Positions 47,003 to 56,843 of a stretch of 64,000 nucleotides of DNA are shown here, in pieces. The position numbers were made by a program, and so were the translations under genes. Below the pieces are notes generated by a model, which saw only the letters and a list, made by a program, of their open reading frames with translations, was not told the origin of the DNA and did not search any database. Numbering within the stretch: the stretch's first letter is position 1; each line of letters begins with the position of its first letter. The stretch comes from Pseudoalteromonas sp. 0303 (GTDB lineage: Bacteria; Pseudomonadota; Gammaproteobacteria; Enterobacterales; Alteromonadaceae): positions 28,967 to 92,966 of the forward strand of contig NZ_JABVXF010000019.1 in NCBI RefSeq assembly GCF_013349995.1. Reading direction: 5' to 3'.

Positions 47003-48487
47003 TTAAATCCCCTTTTCACATTTACTAAGAAAATCTGGATACTGTTCTAGAGATTTAAGGGCGCTATGTTTAACTAACTTTAATTCGTTAAGCCAATTTA
47101 AAAGCCGCTCCTTCTCAAAATCAGTTGCTCTAGGGTGATAAGCTTTTGGCATTAAACCTTGACCAAGCATGACTTGAACCCAAGAAGAGTCAGTAAATAT
47201 ATCACTAGGATCTTTAATGACTTGTCCTGACTCTTTAAAAAGTGAGATTTTGTGACTCAGCGAACTTGGTAATTGTTTTGTTCGGTAAGTTTGCCAAAAA
47301 GCTTCTTTTCTATCGTTTAAAACATAATGTAAAACAATAAAATCTCTTATCGCATCAAGCTCTAAATTAGCTTGTCGATTGAACTCTTCAATAAGGCTCT
47401 GGTTAATATCCGAATGCGGAAACAGTTTTATCAAACGAATAATTGATGACTGAATTAAATAAATACTCGTTGATTCTAATGGCTCAAGAAAACCACTAGA
47501 CAAGCCAATAGCAACTACATTTTTACACCAAGGAGTTTTTATTTTTCCTGTTTTAAATTTAATATAGTTTGGTTCAACATCTAAAGGCTCCGTGATATTT
47601 TTTAGGAGTACAACTAATGCATCTTCATCACTCGCAAATTTACTTGAATAGACAATGCCGTTCCCAGTTCGATGTTTTAGTGGTATTTGCCATTGCCACC
47701 CGAACTTATGAGCAATTGAACGGGTATAGAGTGGGAGTTTCGATAAACGCTTACTTGGTAATGCAATTGCGCGGTCACAAAGAAGTAAATCTGACCAATC
47801 TTCAAATTCACAGCCAAGAGCTTCTTTTATTAATAAACCTTTTTGACCACTACAATCAATAAAAATATCACCTGAAATTGTCTGACCGTTTTTTAACTTT
47901 AAATTATTTACATAGTTTAATTTATCTAAGCGGACGTCATTTACGTGGCTTTTTATGTGCTTTACACCAATGTTAGTACTATATAGCTTTAACATTTCTG
48001 CGTATTTACTTGCATCAAAATGATAGGCGTAAGGTAAATCTCTTAATTTGTCTTGTTGAGTTTTATTCGAGAACCTATCATCATTAATTGCTAAATAGTT
48101 AAGATCAAAATCCCAAAATGAATCATGACATCCTACTTCTTTTGCATATAACCAATAGTGTTGAAATGAACAAAATGGTGAACTGTATCCAGCTCCTCCA
48201 AAGGTATGGAAATAGCATTTTTCTTCGTTGTGCCAATTCTCAAACTTGATAGCTAATTTTATAGAGGCATTTGTTGCGTTTAAAAAATCAAGTTCAGGTA
48301 TACCTAATACATCATTAATTGCTCTAATTGGTGGGATTGAAGCTTCACCAACTCCAACCGTAGGCACTAGCTCAGAATCAATTAGGCATACATCAACTTG
48401 CTTATGAAGTAACTTTTTAATTAAGGCTGCGCTCATCCAACCTGCTGTACCGCCACCAACAATAACTACTTTCTTTATTTTATTCAT
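47003..48487 (-). CDS. Flavin-dependent tryptophan halogenase-like protein (first copy)
   Basis: A 494-residue paralogue of the next gene with the same order of motifs: VVIVGGGTAGWMSAALIKKLL, VGVGEASIPPIRAINDVLGI, FGWQWQIPLKHRTGNGIVYSS and IGLSSGFLEPLESTSIYL. The catalytic Lys of PrnA-type halogenases (position about 79) should be checked: SIKLAIKFENW here carries Lys at the expected strand. The start at 48487 is preferred over a codon at 48517 because the FAD-binding strand begins there. It lies about 60 nt downstream of the TonB receptor and is probably in the same transcript. Confidence 0.88.
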   Translation of the reverse strand: MNKIKKVVIVGGGTAGWMSAALIKKLLHKQVDVCLIDSELVPTVGVGEASIPPIRAINDVLGIPELDFLNATNASIKLAIKFENWHNEEKCYFHTFGGAGYSSPFCSFQHYWLYAKEVGCHDSFWDFDLNYLAINDDRFSNKTQQDKLRDLPYAYHFDASKYAEMLKLYSTNIGVKHIKSHVNDVRLDKLNYVNNLKLKNGQTISGDIFIDCSGQKGLLIKEALGCEFEDWSDLLLCDRAIALPSKRLSKLPLYTRSIAHKFGWQWQIPLKHRTGNGIVYSSKFASDEDALVVLLKNITEPLDVEPNYIKFKTGKIKTPWCKNVVAIGLSSGFLEPLESTSIYLIQSSIIRLIKLFPHSDINQSLIEEFNRQANLELDAIRDFIVLHYVLNDRKEAFWQTYRTKQLPSSLSHKISLFKESGQVIKDPSDIFTDSSWVQVMLGQGLMPKAYHPRATDFEKERLLNWLNELKLVKHSALKSLEQYPDFLSKCEKGI

Positions 48488-48547
48488 AGAACACCCGAAC
48501 AATAGAAATGAAGACATACTCAGCTGAGTATGTCTTCATGATTTAAC

Positions 48548-51500
48548 TTAAAAACTATAGTTGATACCAAGAAGGTAATTCGGACCATAATTTGAATAGT
48601 TATAAACTTTTCGAGGATCTAATTGATCTGCATTAACTTCATCTTCATCAGTGATGTTTTGAGCCTGAAGTGAGACTTTTAACCCCTTCAGTAAGTCAAC
48701 TTCTGATTGTGAGAAATCATAGCTAATTTGAGCATCAACTAATGTGACACCTAGACGATTTACAGGTACAAGTGAGTTACTACCACCACGTTGCTCTGAC
48801 TCGTAATCACTACGTTTCGTAGCAGCTACACGAACTTCAAAACCATTGTTTTCGTAATAAATCGTAGCTTGATATGATTCATCAGACATGCCCGGAATTG
48901 CATCGCCATTATCTAATTCACCATCATTAAATGCGGCACTTGCAACTATGCCAAAACCATCAAGAAAAGAAGCGATTGTATTAAGTGGAATACTTGCTTG
49001 TAACTCTATCCCGTTAATACTTCCTGTGAGACCATCTTCACGTAACGATGTATATCCATCGAAGTATTTAGGCGTTACAACTTCGCCTGATACAGAATCT
49101 GTAGCTTGGTGATAGCCTTCAATGTAGTAAGGTTCAAAGTCAAAATCAGCCACACCCGCTCTGTGCCAATTAACTAAATCTTTATAGAAGAATGCAGCAG
49201 CTAAATACATATCTGCAGCAGGATACCACTCCCAAGACAAGTCAAAATTATTTGATTCTAGAGGTTTTAATGTAGGGTTACCGCTATTAGCCTGCCAAGG
49301 ACCATCCCCCCTTGATTCTGTGTCATTAACCAAAACATCATAATTTGGTTCAAATTTAACTGCACCACCAGCTTTTAAATAGTCAAATCTAGCTCTACTA
49401 ATCGTCTTAGACGCTGCAAAACGTACTATATGGTCGTTATTCAGATCGACATTAATATTAATACTTGGTAGGAAGTTTGAGTATGAAATATCAGAAACTA
49501 ATGGTGTTGCTTCAACATATAAATCAGCGCCGATTGTACCAAATGCACTGCTAGAAGATTGCTTTGTTTTGATATATTGGCCACCGATATTACCTGACAC
49601 ATAGTAATCTGCTATATCTTTTGCAAAATCAACTTTTGTAAATAATGTAGTGACTGTTTCATCTATCGTATAAGTATCACCAATACGATCTGGTTGCAGA
49701 TTCATCGAGTCGGTCAACACATAATAGCCATCTTGATACATGCTATAAACGTCAAATGCGGCTATATCACCTAAGCCAATCCAATTTAAATCTGCTAAAC
49801 CAACACGATATTGTTCAGGAACAGTATCACCAACATAGGGAAAGCTTGGTGCTGTGCCATACCAACCTCGGTTATATTTTGATTTGCTTCTATCTGAATA
49901 ATGAACACCTGCGGTAACAGCAGTAACAAACCCATCATCAAAAGTGTATGTACCATCTAAACGAATACTTGTCAGTTGCTCTTCAAAAACAGCTTCATTT
50001 ATAAACCCATCTTGAGCAGCATTATATTTAGGTGCATATTTATCTTTTAAGTATTGTTCAAATGTATCAGGATGAGGTCTCTCGCTTGCTGCAGCATATT
50101 CTGCCTGTAATGCAATGCGATCAGAATCTGATAATTGGCTAGGAGTGGGTGCACCTAATTGTTCTGCATTTTGAAATATTTCAACTGGTGCAAGACTGCC
50201 ACCCCAAAGCTGTGGTCCTGCAACCAATACTTCATTATAATCACTGAAATCGATGTTGCTATTTTGGTAGTTAATTCCTTTATCCGTCAAAACCCAATCG
50301 CGTACAGTTGCATCACCTTGAAAATATGACCCCCCACGGCCTACGCCTGCATAACCCTCTGCATTATAATCACTTTTCTCAGTTTCACTACGAGATACAT
50401 CAAAACCGACTTTAAGTTTATCATTTACTTGATAATCAATATTTAGACCAAGGGTTTTAAGCTCACCGGTTCTTAAATTCGCATCACTTCGTAAATATGA
50501 GTGAGAAGGGTTATGAGTACCAGCTACTGCTAATCCATCTTCTACAGTTACATTAGTATGACCATTAAAGCCTTCCATCATACCGCGCATAACCATATCG
50601 TCTTCAAAGTCGATATACAGCCCATCTACAACGATATCAAGATCGTCATTAGGTTTGAATTGTAATACTTTAGAAATGGTATCGCGACGCAATACAGAAG
50701 AGCGACTAAATGCAAAACCACCATTTGGAGTTTCGAAGTCATCATCGCCTTTATATCCATAACCCCACATCCCCATATTTTCTTCTTGATTTGGAGATTC
50801 TGTCGATGCAATGGCAACTGCAAGTCCAATTTTATCATCAGCAAACTTACCATTAGCTGCAAAAGCTAGACGATAGCCTTCAGAATCATAATCGGGATTG
50901 TTAGAATCCATACCATTTGATTCGTAAATAGCATTTAAGGTTACGTTTTCTTCTGCATTCAATGGTCTTATTGTTTGTAAATCAACAGTGCCACCAATGC
51001 CAGTTACAGGGAGTGACGCATCGCTAGTTTTATGAACAACTGCTCCACTGATAATTTCTGAAGGGTAAAGATCATATTCAACACCTCGGTTATCACCAAT
51101 ACCTAGTAACTCCCTTCCGTTCATTGTGGTACCTACGTAGTCTTCTTTAAAACCACGAACTGATAATCCACTAGTTCGACCATTTCGTCGTTCACCTGCA
51201 AGTCCTGGTAAACGAGCCAATGATTCAGCAATACTAGAATCTGGTAATTTACCAATATCTTCTGCGGTTATAGCTTCAACAACAGAGGTGCTATCACGCT
51301 TTAGAGCTTGCGCTTTGATCAAACTATTCTTGAAACCACTTACTTGTATTACTTCAATTTCATTATCTTGTGCGTTACTTTCAGCATCTTGTGCAATTGC
51401 AGTTTGCGAAATAAGCGACCCTGATATAATTGCGACAATAGCTGCCCCAACTTTATTTTTATTAAAATTTAACATGTTGTCATTCGTCTCCGAGTTATCT

Positions 51501-51859
51501 TCTTCAAAGATTACAAGCTGACCATTCTCTTTAAGCTGTCCTCTTAAACCAGTTTCGTTAAGGAGAACGTTTAACCCACTTTGGATAGAAAACTCGCCAA
51601 TTAGTCGGTTTGCCTGTTTATCAAATGCCGAGTCTTGAGGAAATAAAAGTGTTAAATCCACTTGTTCAGCAAATTGAATTAGAGAAATATCAGCTCTTTG
51701 AGATGGTATCTTAAAAACATATAACCCATTGTCTTTAGATAATATATTTGCAGAAAAACATACACTAGCTAATAACAATGAACGTGCTTTAAACTTACAT
51801 ATTTTAACAACCATACTACGACTGTTTTTACACAGCCTAACTCTATAGACGAGGGGCAA
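48548..51859 (-). CDS. TonB-dependent receptor/transducer with STN signalling domain
   Basis: An outer-membrane transporter of about 1103 aa. After the signal sequence (ARSLLLASVCFSANILS) comes a secretin/TonB N-terminal (STN) domain (FKIPSQRADISLIQFAEQVDLTLLF..LVIFEE), which contacts a FecR-type anti-sigma protein. The TonB box (EIEVIQVSG), plug (TSVVEAITAEDIGKLPDSSIAESLARLPGL) and a 22-strand barrel ending in YLLGINYSF follow. It probably imports the oligosaccharide digested by the downstream enzymes. The start is TTG 51859, preceded by GGAGG with normal spacing; an ATG at 51874 is in frame but lies upstream of that site. Divergent fecI/fecR genes match the STN domain. Confidence 0.93.
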   Translation of the reverse strand: MPLVYRVRLCKNSRSMVVKICKFKARSLLLASVCFSANILSKDNGLYVFKIPSQRADISLIQFAEQVDLTLLFPQDSAFDKQANRLIGEFSIQSGLNVLLNETGLRGQLKENGQLVIFEEDNSETNDNMLNFNKNKVGAAIVAIISGSLISQTAIAQDAESNAQDNEIEVIQVSGFKNSLIKAQALKRDSTSVVEAITAEDIGKLPDSSIAESLARLPGLAGERRNGRTSGLSVRGFKEDYVGTTMNGRELLGIGDNRGVEYDLYPSEIISGAVVHKTSDASLPVTGIGGTVDLQTIRPLNAEENVTLNAIYESNGMDSNNPDYDSEGYRLAFAANGKFADDKIGLAVAIASTESPNQEENMGMWGYGYKGDDDFETPNGGFAFSRSSVLRRDTISKVLQFKPNDDLDIVVDGLYIDFEDDMVMRGMMEGFNGHTNVTVEDGLAVAGTHNPSHSYLRSDANLRTGELKTLGLNIDYQVNDKLKVGFDVSRSETEKSDYNAEGYAGVGRGGSYFQGDATVRDWVLTDKGINYQNSNIDFSDYNEVLVAGPQLWGGSLAPVEIFQNAEQLGAPTPSQLSDSDRIALQAEYAAASERPHPDTFEQYLKDKYAPKYNAAQDGFINEAVFEEQLTSIRLDGTYTFDDGFVTAVTAGVHYSDRSKSKYNRGWYGTAPSFPYVGDTVPEQYRVGLADLNWIGLGDIAAFDVYSMYQDGYYVLTDSMNLQPDRIGDTYTIDETVTTLFTKVDFAKDIADYYVSGNIGGQYIKTKQSSSSAFGTIGADLYVEATPLVSDISYSNFLPSININVDLNNDHIVRFAASKTISRARFDYLKAGGAVKFEPNYDVLVNDTESRGDGPWQANSGNPTLKPLESNNFDLSWEWYPAADMYLAAAFFYKDLVNWHRAGVADFDFEPYYIEGYHQATDSVSGEVVTPKYFDGYTSLREDGLTGSINGIELQASIPLNTIASFLDGFGIVASAAFNDGELDNGDAIPGMSDESYQATIYYENNGFEVRVAATKRSDYESEQRGGSNSLVPVNRLGVTLVDAQISYDFSQSEVDLLKGLKVSLQAQNITDEDEVNADQLDPRKVYNYSNYGPNYLLGINYSF

Positions 51860-52300
51860 AACGTTTTCCTCCATTTAAAAAACAATTTTTTTACAACGCA
51901 TTAATATTTTTATCAATATTCAAATCTCCCTCATGATTTCCTTTTGATAAAAAATTACCGCATTAATTTTTAAACCAATAAAAAACAACTCCAAACTTTA
52001 ATCTTGGATTTAACCCAATATTCAGCGAAATGTTAGTAGTACAAATTTAGCAAAAAATATTAATTCGCCATAACGATCTAAACTAGGAAAATTCATAAAT
52101 TTCAAACTTAAAGAATCGCTTATAAATTAATTTCTCTAATTCAAATATAGTAATATTTAATTTTTTCATTAAAATTCAATAAAGTAATTTAATTTTCAAA
52201 ACTGAAGTATCTAAATCGCTAAAAATATCTGAATTTAACTAGAGGATAGTTGAAACTTAATCGTCTTATTTGAACTAAGCTTTTATGATGAATTTATTAA
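51860..52300. other. AT-rich divergent promoter region
   Basis: The 440-bp gap between the TonB receptor and fecI is highly AT-rich, with no ORF, hairpin or repeat that I can support. It should carry the FecI-dependent promoter of the receptor operon and the promoter of fecI itself. Confidence 0.5.
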
Positions 52301-52864
52301 ATGACGTTAGAACCTATGCTTTTAAAGGTCTTCTTATCTACAAAACAAACTATCACGCAGGTTGTTTCTCGTATTGTACCGCCAAAAGAAGTTGAAGATA
52401 TCGTGCAGGAAACTTATGTAAGAATTTGCCAGGTAGATCAAAGTACAAAAATTGATTGTCCTAAATCTTATATGCTTAGAACAGCTAAAAACTTAGCCTA
52501 TGATCATCTAAAACGTTCAGAAACAAAGCTAGTGGATGAACTTGATACTGATGCATTTCAAGAGTCATTTGAATTTGAAGATCAAGATCCATCCTATACA
52601 AATGTCATTAACAACAAAGCATTTGCTGATTTTTGTGAAGCAGTTAGGCTGCTTCCGCCACAATGTAGAAAAGTTTTTGTGTTAAAAAAAGTTTATGGGT
52701 ATACCCAAAAAGAAATAGCAACACAATGTAATATCAGCGAGAGCACAGTAGAAAAGCACATCATATTAGGTTTAAAAAAATGTACTCTTTTTATGAGAGA
52801 AAGAGAGCATTTCGTTAGTTCTGACAGTTCAACACAGAATCGACATGGAGCAACACATGAATAA
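52301..52864 (+). CDS. FecI-type ECF sigma factor
   Basis: A 187-residue extracytoplasmic-function sigma factor. Region 2 is at about residues 15-80 (VEDIVQETYVRICQVDQ..CPKSYMLRTAKNLAYDHLKR), and region 4 at about 110-165 (LLPPQCRKVFVLKKVYGYTQKEIATQCNISESTVEKHIILGLKKC). It overlaps fecR by 8 nt and is divergent from the STN-type TonB receptor, whose operon it should transcribe when FecR is signalled. No clear ribosome-binding site precedes the ATG at 52301. Confidence 0.93.
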   Translation: MTLEPMLLKVFLSTKQTITQVVSRIVPPKEVEDIVQETYVRICQVDQSTKIDCPKSYMLRTAKNLAYDHLKRSETKLVDELDTDAFQESFEFEDQDPSYTNVINNKAFADFCEAVRLLPPQCRKVFVLKKVYGYTQKEIATQCNISESTVEKHIILGLKKCTLFMREREHFVSSDSSTQNRHGATHE

Positions 52865-53885
52865 TGTCGTAAATTTTAACAGTAAATCAGTGAAAGAAGC
52901 CCGCCTAGAAGCAGCGTGTGAATGGGTTACTTTTTTAGATAAAGGCCTTAGTCATTCGCAATATGCAGAGCTTAGAACATGGCTAGAAGAGGATCCATTA
53001 AATAAAAGTGAGCTTTTTGAAGTCGCCTCTTTATGGGACAAATTAGATGAATTAAATAGGCTTTCAGAGTTATTTCCAAACACGACTAAGCAGAATACGT
53101 CTTATAAAAAATATCTGTATGCGGCTGCCAGCTTAGTTATTGTTTCATTCTATATAACTTTCTTTATGTCTAATGAAGTTGTAAAAAGCACTCAGCTCGT
53201 CAATTTAAACACGTCTTTTCAAACAGGCATTGGAAAGAGCCAAACATTTGCTTTAGTCGATGGTAGTGAGTTGACACTTAATACAAACTCTATTGCCAAT
53301 ATAAACTTTACTAAATCTCGGCGAGTCATTGATTTACAACAAGGAGAAATTCATATTAATGTTGCCCATGACAAGAGTCGACCACTTGATGTTATTGTAG
53401 ATAATAACCGCTTCCAAGCGGTTGGAACTGCCTTTAGTGTTCAACGTAAAGAAAATGAAATAGAGCTTATAGTTACTGATGGTAAAGTTAAACTAGAAAA
53501 GATTAATACCGCAGCAGAACCTACTCTATCTGCAAAGTCACAAATAGTCTCTAAAGGTGAAGCAACCGATGTTGCTTTAAAGGGGGAAGCACCCGTTTTA
53601 GTCAAAAAAATTAATAATGAGGATCTAATAGCAAAATTATCTTGGCGCAAAGGTAAGTTAATTTTCCGCGGAGAGCCTATTGAACAGGTTATGGCTGAAA
53701 TTGAGCGTTACACTTCAATGAGCATCCGCTTGGAAGAAGATGATAAGTTAAAATCAGTGCGTGTTGCAGGTGTATTTAAAACGGGTGACGTTGCTGGGTT
53801 ATTATCTTCTTTGAATGAGAATTTTGGCATAAACTACAAAAGTTTAGATGATGGAGCTATTCTTTTAAGTTTACCTAGAAGTTAA
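52857..53885 (+). CDS. FecR-type anti-sigma/sigma-regulator membrane protein
   Basis: A 342-residue protein: N-terminal cytoplasmic sigma-binding region with DUF4880 (ACEWVTFLDKGLSHSQYAELRTWLEEDPLNKSELFEVASLWD), one membrane helix (about 84-104, YLYAAASLVIVSFYITFFM), the FecR domain (FALVDGSELTLNTNSIANINF..FQAVGTAFSVQRKENEIELIVTDGKVKL) and a C-terminal STN-like segment (FRGEPIEQVMAEIERYTSMSIRLEEDDKLKSVRVAGVF). The start at 52857 is chosen because GGAG, inside fecI, lies 6 nt upstream. It relays receptor occupancy to FecI. Confidence 0.92.
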   Translation: MNNVVNFNSKSVKEARLEAACEWVTFLDKGLSHSQYAELRTWLEEDPLNKSELFEVASLWDKLDELNRLSELFPNTTKQNTSYKKYLYAAASLVIVSFYITFFMSNEVVKSTQLVNLNTSFQTGIGKSQTFALVDGSELTLNTNSIANINFTKSRRVIDLQQGEIHINVAHDKSRPLDVIVDNNRFQAVGTAFSVQRKENEIELIVTDGKVKLEKINTAAEPTLSAKSQIVSKGEATDVALKGEAPVLVKKINNEDLIAKLSWRKGKLIFRGEPIEQVMAEIERYTSMSIRLEEDDKLKSVRVAGVFKTGDVAGLLSSLNENFGINYKSLDDGAILLSLPRS

Positions 53886-53910
53886 CATTATTTGCTGTTA
53901 TTTTTTTCTC

Positions 53911-53937
53911 GGTTGGGCTTAACTTAAGGGCCCAACC
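53911..53937. terminator. Stem after fecR
   Basis: GGTTGGGC (53911-53918) pairs with GCCCAACC (53930-53937) across an 11-nt loop. No T run follows on the plus strand, so termination is uncertain. Further on, TTTCTCAA (53978-53985) and TTGAGAAA (54026-54033) are inverted and followed by a T run. The rest of the 310-bp gap to 54195 holds no gene. Confidence 0.5.
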
Positions 53938-54195
53938 TGTACTAACAACTAATTATTATAAACACAGCCCCCCTAAATTTCTCAACGATAGCTCACCGCT
54001 CTAGGCTAAAACGCCCTCCATTTTATTGAGAAACTTTTTTAAAAACAGAAATTTCTTAGTTAATTTTTACTAAGTTAACGATAAATTGACATAGAACAAT
54101 ATTAGCTCAAAAATCACTGTTCACCATTTCGTTTATTCATAGAATCATCGTCTTATAATTTAAAACTGCATATATGTGGTGAAGGTCATTACAAC

Positions 54196-55755
54196 GTGAA
54201 AAATCAAACAATAAAAAGAAATGAAGTTAAATTTTCAGACTCACAAATTCTCTTATCAACTACCGATCTTAAGAGTAATATCACTTATGCAAATGAGGAT
54301 TTTTGTAAAATAGCTGGTTTCACACTAGACGAAATGGTAGGTAAGCCTCATAACCTTGTTCGTCACTCTGATATGCCAAAACTGGCTTTCGCTGATTTAT
54401 GGCAACATCTAAAAAATGGTCAATCTTGGATGGGGCCTGTTAAAAATCGCTGTAAAAATGGTGATTATTATTGGGTTAATGCCTTTGTAACACCGATTAA
54501 AGATAAAAGTGGTCGTACCGTTGAGTTTCAATCAGTCAGAACTAAACAAAGTGATGATGTCGTACAAAGAGCGACCGCTGAATACGCTAAAATAAACAAT
54601 AATCAAAAATCTCATGCTACAGCAGCCAAGTTCGATTCCACTCTTTACATAAGTGCCCTATTATTCATTAGTTTTTTAGGTTCGCTGGCTGCCGTTTTTA
54701 GCTCTGGATTCGATATTTTTAATTGTCTACTAGTTCTATTTTTAGCATCAGCTAATGGGCTTATGTATTTTTGGCGTCAAAAATATTTAGCGCTTATAAA
54801 TAAAGCAAAACAAGTGTTTGATAACCCTTTAATGGCCTACCTCTACTCTGGTACTAATGATCAATCTGGCTTTTTACATCTTGCCCTTGAGATGCAACAA
54901 GCTAAATTAAAAGCGGTTGTTGGTCGTGTAAATGATGTGACCATGGGCGTTAATTACAACGCGCAACAATGTGCAGAGTCTGGTCATAACGTGACTGAAC
55001 TTTTAAATAAACAAACAGATGAAGTCTCTCAAATTGTTGTTGCCACAGAGCAAATGACGGCTTCAATCAATGAGCTTTCATCGAGTACAATGCAATCGAA
55101 TCAAGCTGCCGAAGAGTCAAATCAAGCAACCGAACAAGGCTCACTTGCGGTCAAACAAACGATAACTTCAATCAGTGAGCTTGATGAAAAACTCAAAGCA
55201 GCGAGTAGCCAAGTAGAAAACTTAATTGAAGGCAATCAACACATCGTAGCAATTTTATCTGAGATAAACGCCATTGCTGATCAAACTAATTTACTTGCTT
55301 TAAATGCGGCCATCGAAGCTGCCCGAGCAGGCGACCATGGCCGTGGCTTTGCCGTTGTTGCTGGTGAAGTACGTGCATTGGCCTCACGTACTCAGCAATC
55401 CACAGAAGAAATAAACAATGTATTAAATCAGCTCACACACGCCTCAAAACAAGCACAACTTGCCATGCAAGATGGACTTAATTTGTCGGCTAAAAGTGTT
55501 GAGCTTGCACATCAAAGTGGTGATAGTTTAGACCATATTAAAGCTCAGTCTATCAAACTAAGTGAACTCAATAGCATCATAGCGCATGCAATGAACGAAC
55601 AACTCACAGCAAGCCAAGTTATTGCTACCAACTTAACGTCAGCACAAGACTTTGCTCATGAGTGTACAGAGCTTGGCCATACTTCGCAGCAACTTTGCGA
55701 AGCGCTCCTCAGTAAAGTGACAGAGCAAACTTCCTTGATTAATCAGTTTAAGTAG
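54196..55755 (+). CDS. Aer-like PAS methyl-accepting chemotaxis protein
   Basis: A 519-residue chemoreceptor. The N-terminal PAS domain (residues 15-120; [43 protein letters not shown]) resembles the FAD-binding Aer sensor for redox or oxygen. Two membrane helices follow (about 152-195, with no periplasmic domain), then the signalling hairpin with [49 protein letters not shown]. The start is GTG at 54196 with GAAGG upstream. It is monocistronic. Confidence 0.93.
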   Translation: MKNQTIKRNEVKFSDSQILLSTTDLKSNITYANEDFCKIAGFTLDEMVGKPHNLVRHSDMPKLAFADLWQHLKNGQSWMGPVKNRCKNGDYYWVNAFVTPIKDKSGRTVEFQSVRTKQSDDVVQRATAEYAKINNNQKSHATAAKFDSTLYISALLFISFLGSLAAVFSSGFDIFNCLLVLFLASANGLMYFWRQKYLALINKAKQVFDNPLMAYLYSGTNDQSGFLHLALEMQQAKLKAVVGRVNDVTMGVNYNAQQCAESGHNVTELLNKQTDEVSQIVVATEQMTASINELSSSTMQSNQAAEESNQATEQGSLAVKQTITSISELDEKLKAASSQVENLIEGNQHIVAILSEINAIADQTNLLALNAAIEAARAGDHGRGFAVVAGEVRALASRTQQSTEEINNVLNQLTHASKQAQLAMQDGLNLSAKSVELAHQSGDSLDHIKAQSIKLSELNSIIAHAMNEQLTASQVIATNLTSAQDFAHECTELGHTSQQLCEALLSKVTEQTSLINQFK

Positions 55756-55766
55756 CGAAAGCAATA

Positions 55767-56816
55767 CTATTTAATAAGCTTTATTTTCGGTGTGTGCTTA
55801 TTAGTACACACCGCATCGAATGCTTCTGCTAGCCGTTCTGTTTCTTTGAATACCTGCTGCCAATATTTAATGCGTGTATCAGCATCAAGTTCTGTAAAGT
55901 CTTTACGATCAGGGATTTTGCCATAAGGTAATGAAGCAACAAAGTCAGCTGATGGAGTGATCATCACTACGTTATCATAGTTACTCGGGGTAATACCGCG
56001 CTTTAGGCTCTTATCAAACCAACCTGCTTTAGGGCTGTTATTAAAATGCGGATATAAAATAAGCCCGTCATTATGAATACTTAAGTCAAAGTGATAATCG
56101 ATAATACCGCCATCACGATACATACCAGGCGGTGTTCCTGTTATATTTTTAATACCCTGCATGACTAATGGAATAGAGCCTGAAGCAAGTAACGCATCCG
56201 CTAAATTATCTTCGCTTAGCTCAATAGTATGGGTATTGAAAGTATTATTATCGGAAAAAGATAACTGACTATCCGCAGGCTGAAATACATAACGTTCATA
56301 TTGCTTACTTAACAAACGTCTATTCATTCGATTGACTAAGTAGCTTTTAGATAAACCCATTAACTGCATCACTTTGTTTTCTGATGCTGTAAAGCCATTC
56401 GATTTTGCAACTATAAAGTGGGCTTTAAAAATAGGGTTGTTAATGATTTCTTGAATACCATTTTCAGCAAAAACTATGCTTAATAACTCTCGCGCTTTTG
56501 TTGTTATTTCTTCTGGTTTTGCTTTATTCGATGAATAGCGTGTTTCAGAGTAAGACTTGGCTAATCGAGATATTGCAGCAACAGGGTCATTTTGTGCAAA
56601 ACAAGCAGATCTAAATGCCCCGGCACTTGACCCTAATAAGTTTAAAGGTGTGGTACGGCCTTTAAAAAACTCACCAAATAGATATTTATCCAAACCAAAT
56701 AATGTAAACCACTTGGGCCCGCCGCTTGCTCCTAAAAAGGTATTAAACAAATCGGCAGACAGGCCTTGCTCTTGAATTACTTTTGCAGCACTAGGCCCTG
56801 CATAAATATCTATCAT
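55767..56816 (-). CDS. Patatin-like phospholipase
   Basis: A 349-residue patatin-fold lipid hydrolase. LGASGGPKWFTLFGLDKYLFGEFF supplies the oxyanion-hole region, LNLLGSSAGAFRSACFA the nucleophile GxSxG (Ser near residue 64) and MYRDGGIIDYHFDLS the catalytic Asp of the Ser-Asp dyad (near residue 236). There is no signal peptide, so it acts in the cytoplasm or at the inner face of the membrane, or is exported by another route. It lies 27 nt downstream of the AGCS symporter gene, possibly in one transcript. Confidence 0.88.
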   Translation of the reverse strand: MIDIYAGPSAAKVIQEQGLSADLFNTFLGASGGPKWFTLFGLDKYLFGEFFKGRTTPLNLLGSSAGAFRSACFAQNDPVAAISRLAKSYSETRYSSNKAKPEEITTKARELLSIVFAENGIQEIINNPIFKAHFIVAKSNGFTASENKVMQLMGLSKSYLVNRMNRRLLSKQYERYVFQPADSQLSFSDNNTFNTHTIELSEDNLADALLASGSIPLVMQGIKNITGTPPGMYRDGGIIDYHFDLSIHNDGLILYPHFNNSPKAGWFDKSLKRGITPSNYDNVVMITPSADFVASLPYGKIPDRKDFTELDADTRIKYWQQVFKETERLAEAFDAVCTNKHTPKIKLIK

Positions 56817-56843
56817 GGTTACTTTTCTCGTTATTGTTTTAGC

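Noticed and set aside
45526..48487. Pyrrolnitrin- or rebeccamycin-type biosynthetic cluster
   Set aside because: The halogenase-like genes lie among glycosidases and a TonB receptor; no amino-acid oxidase, NRPS, PKS or tailoring genes are present.
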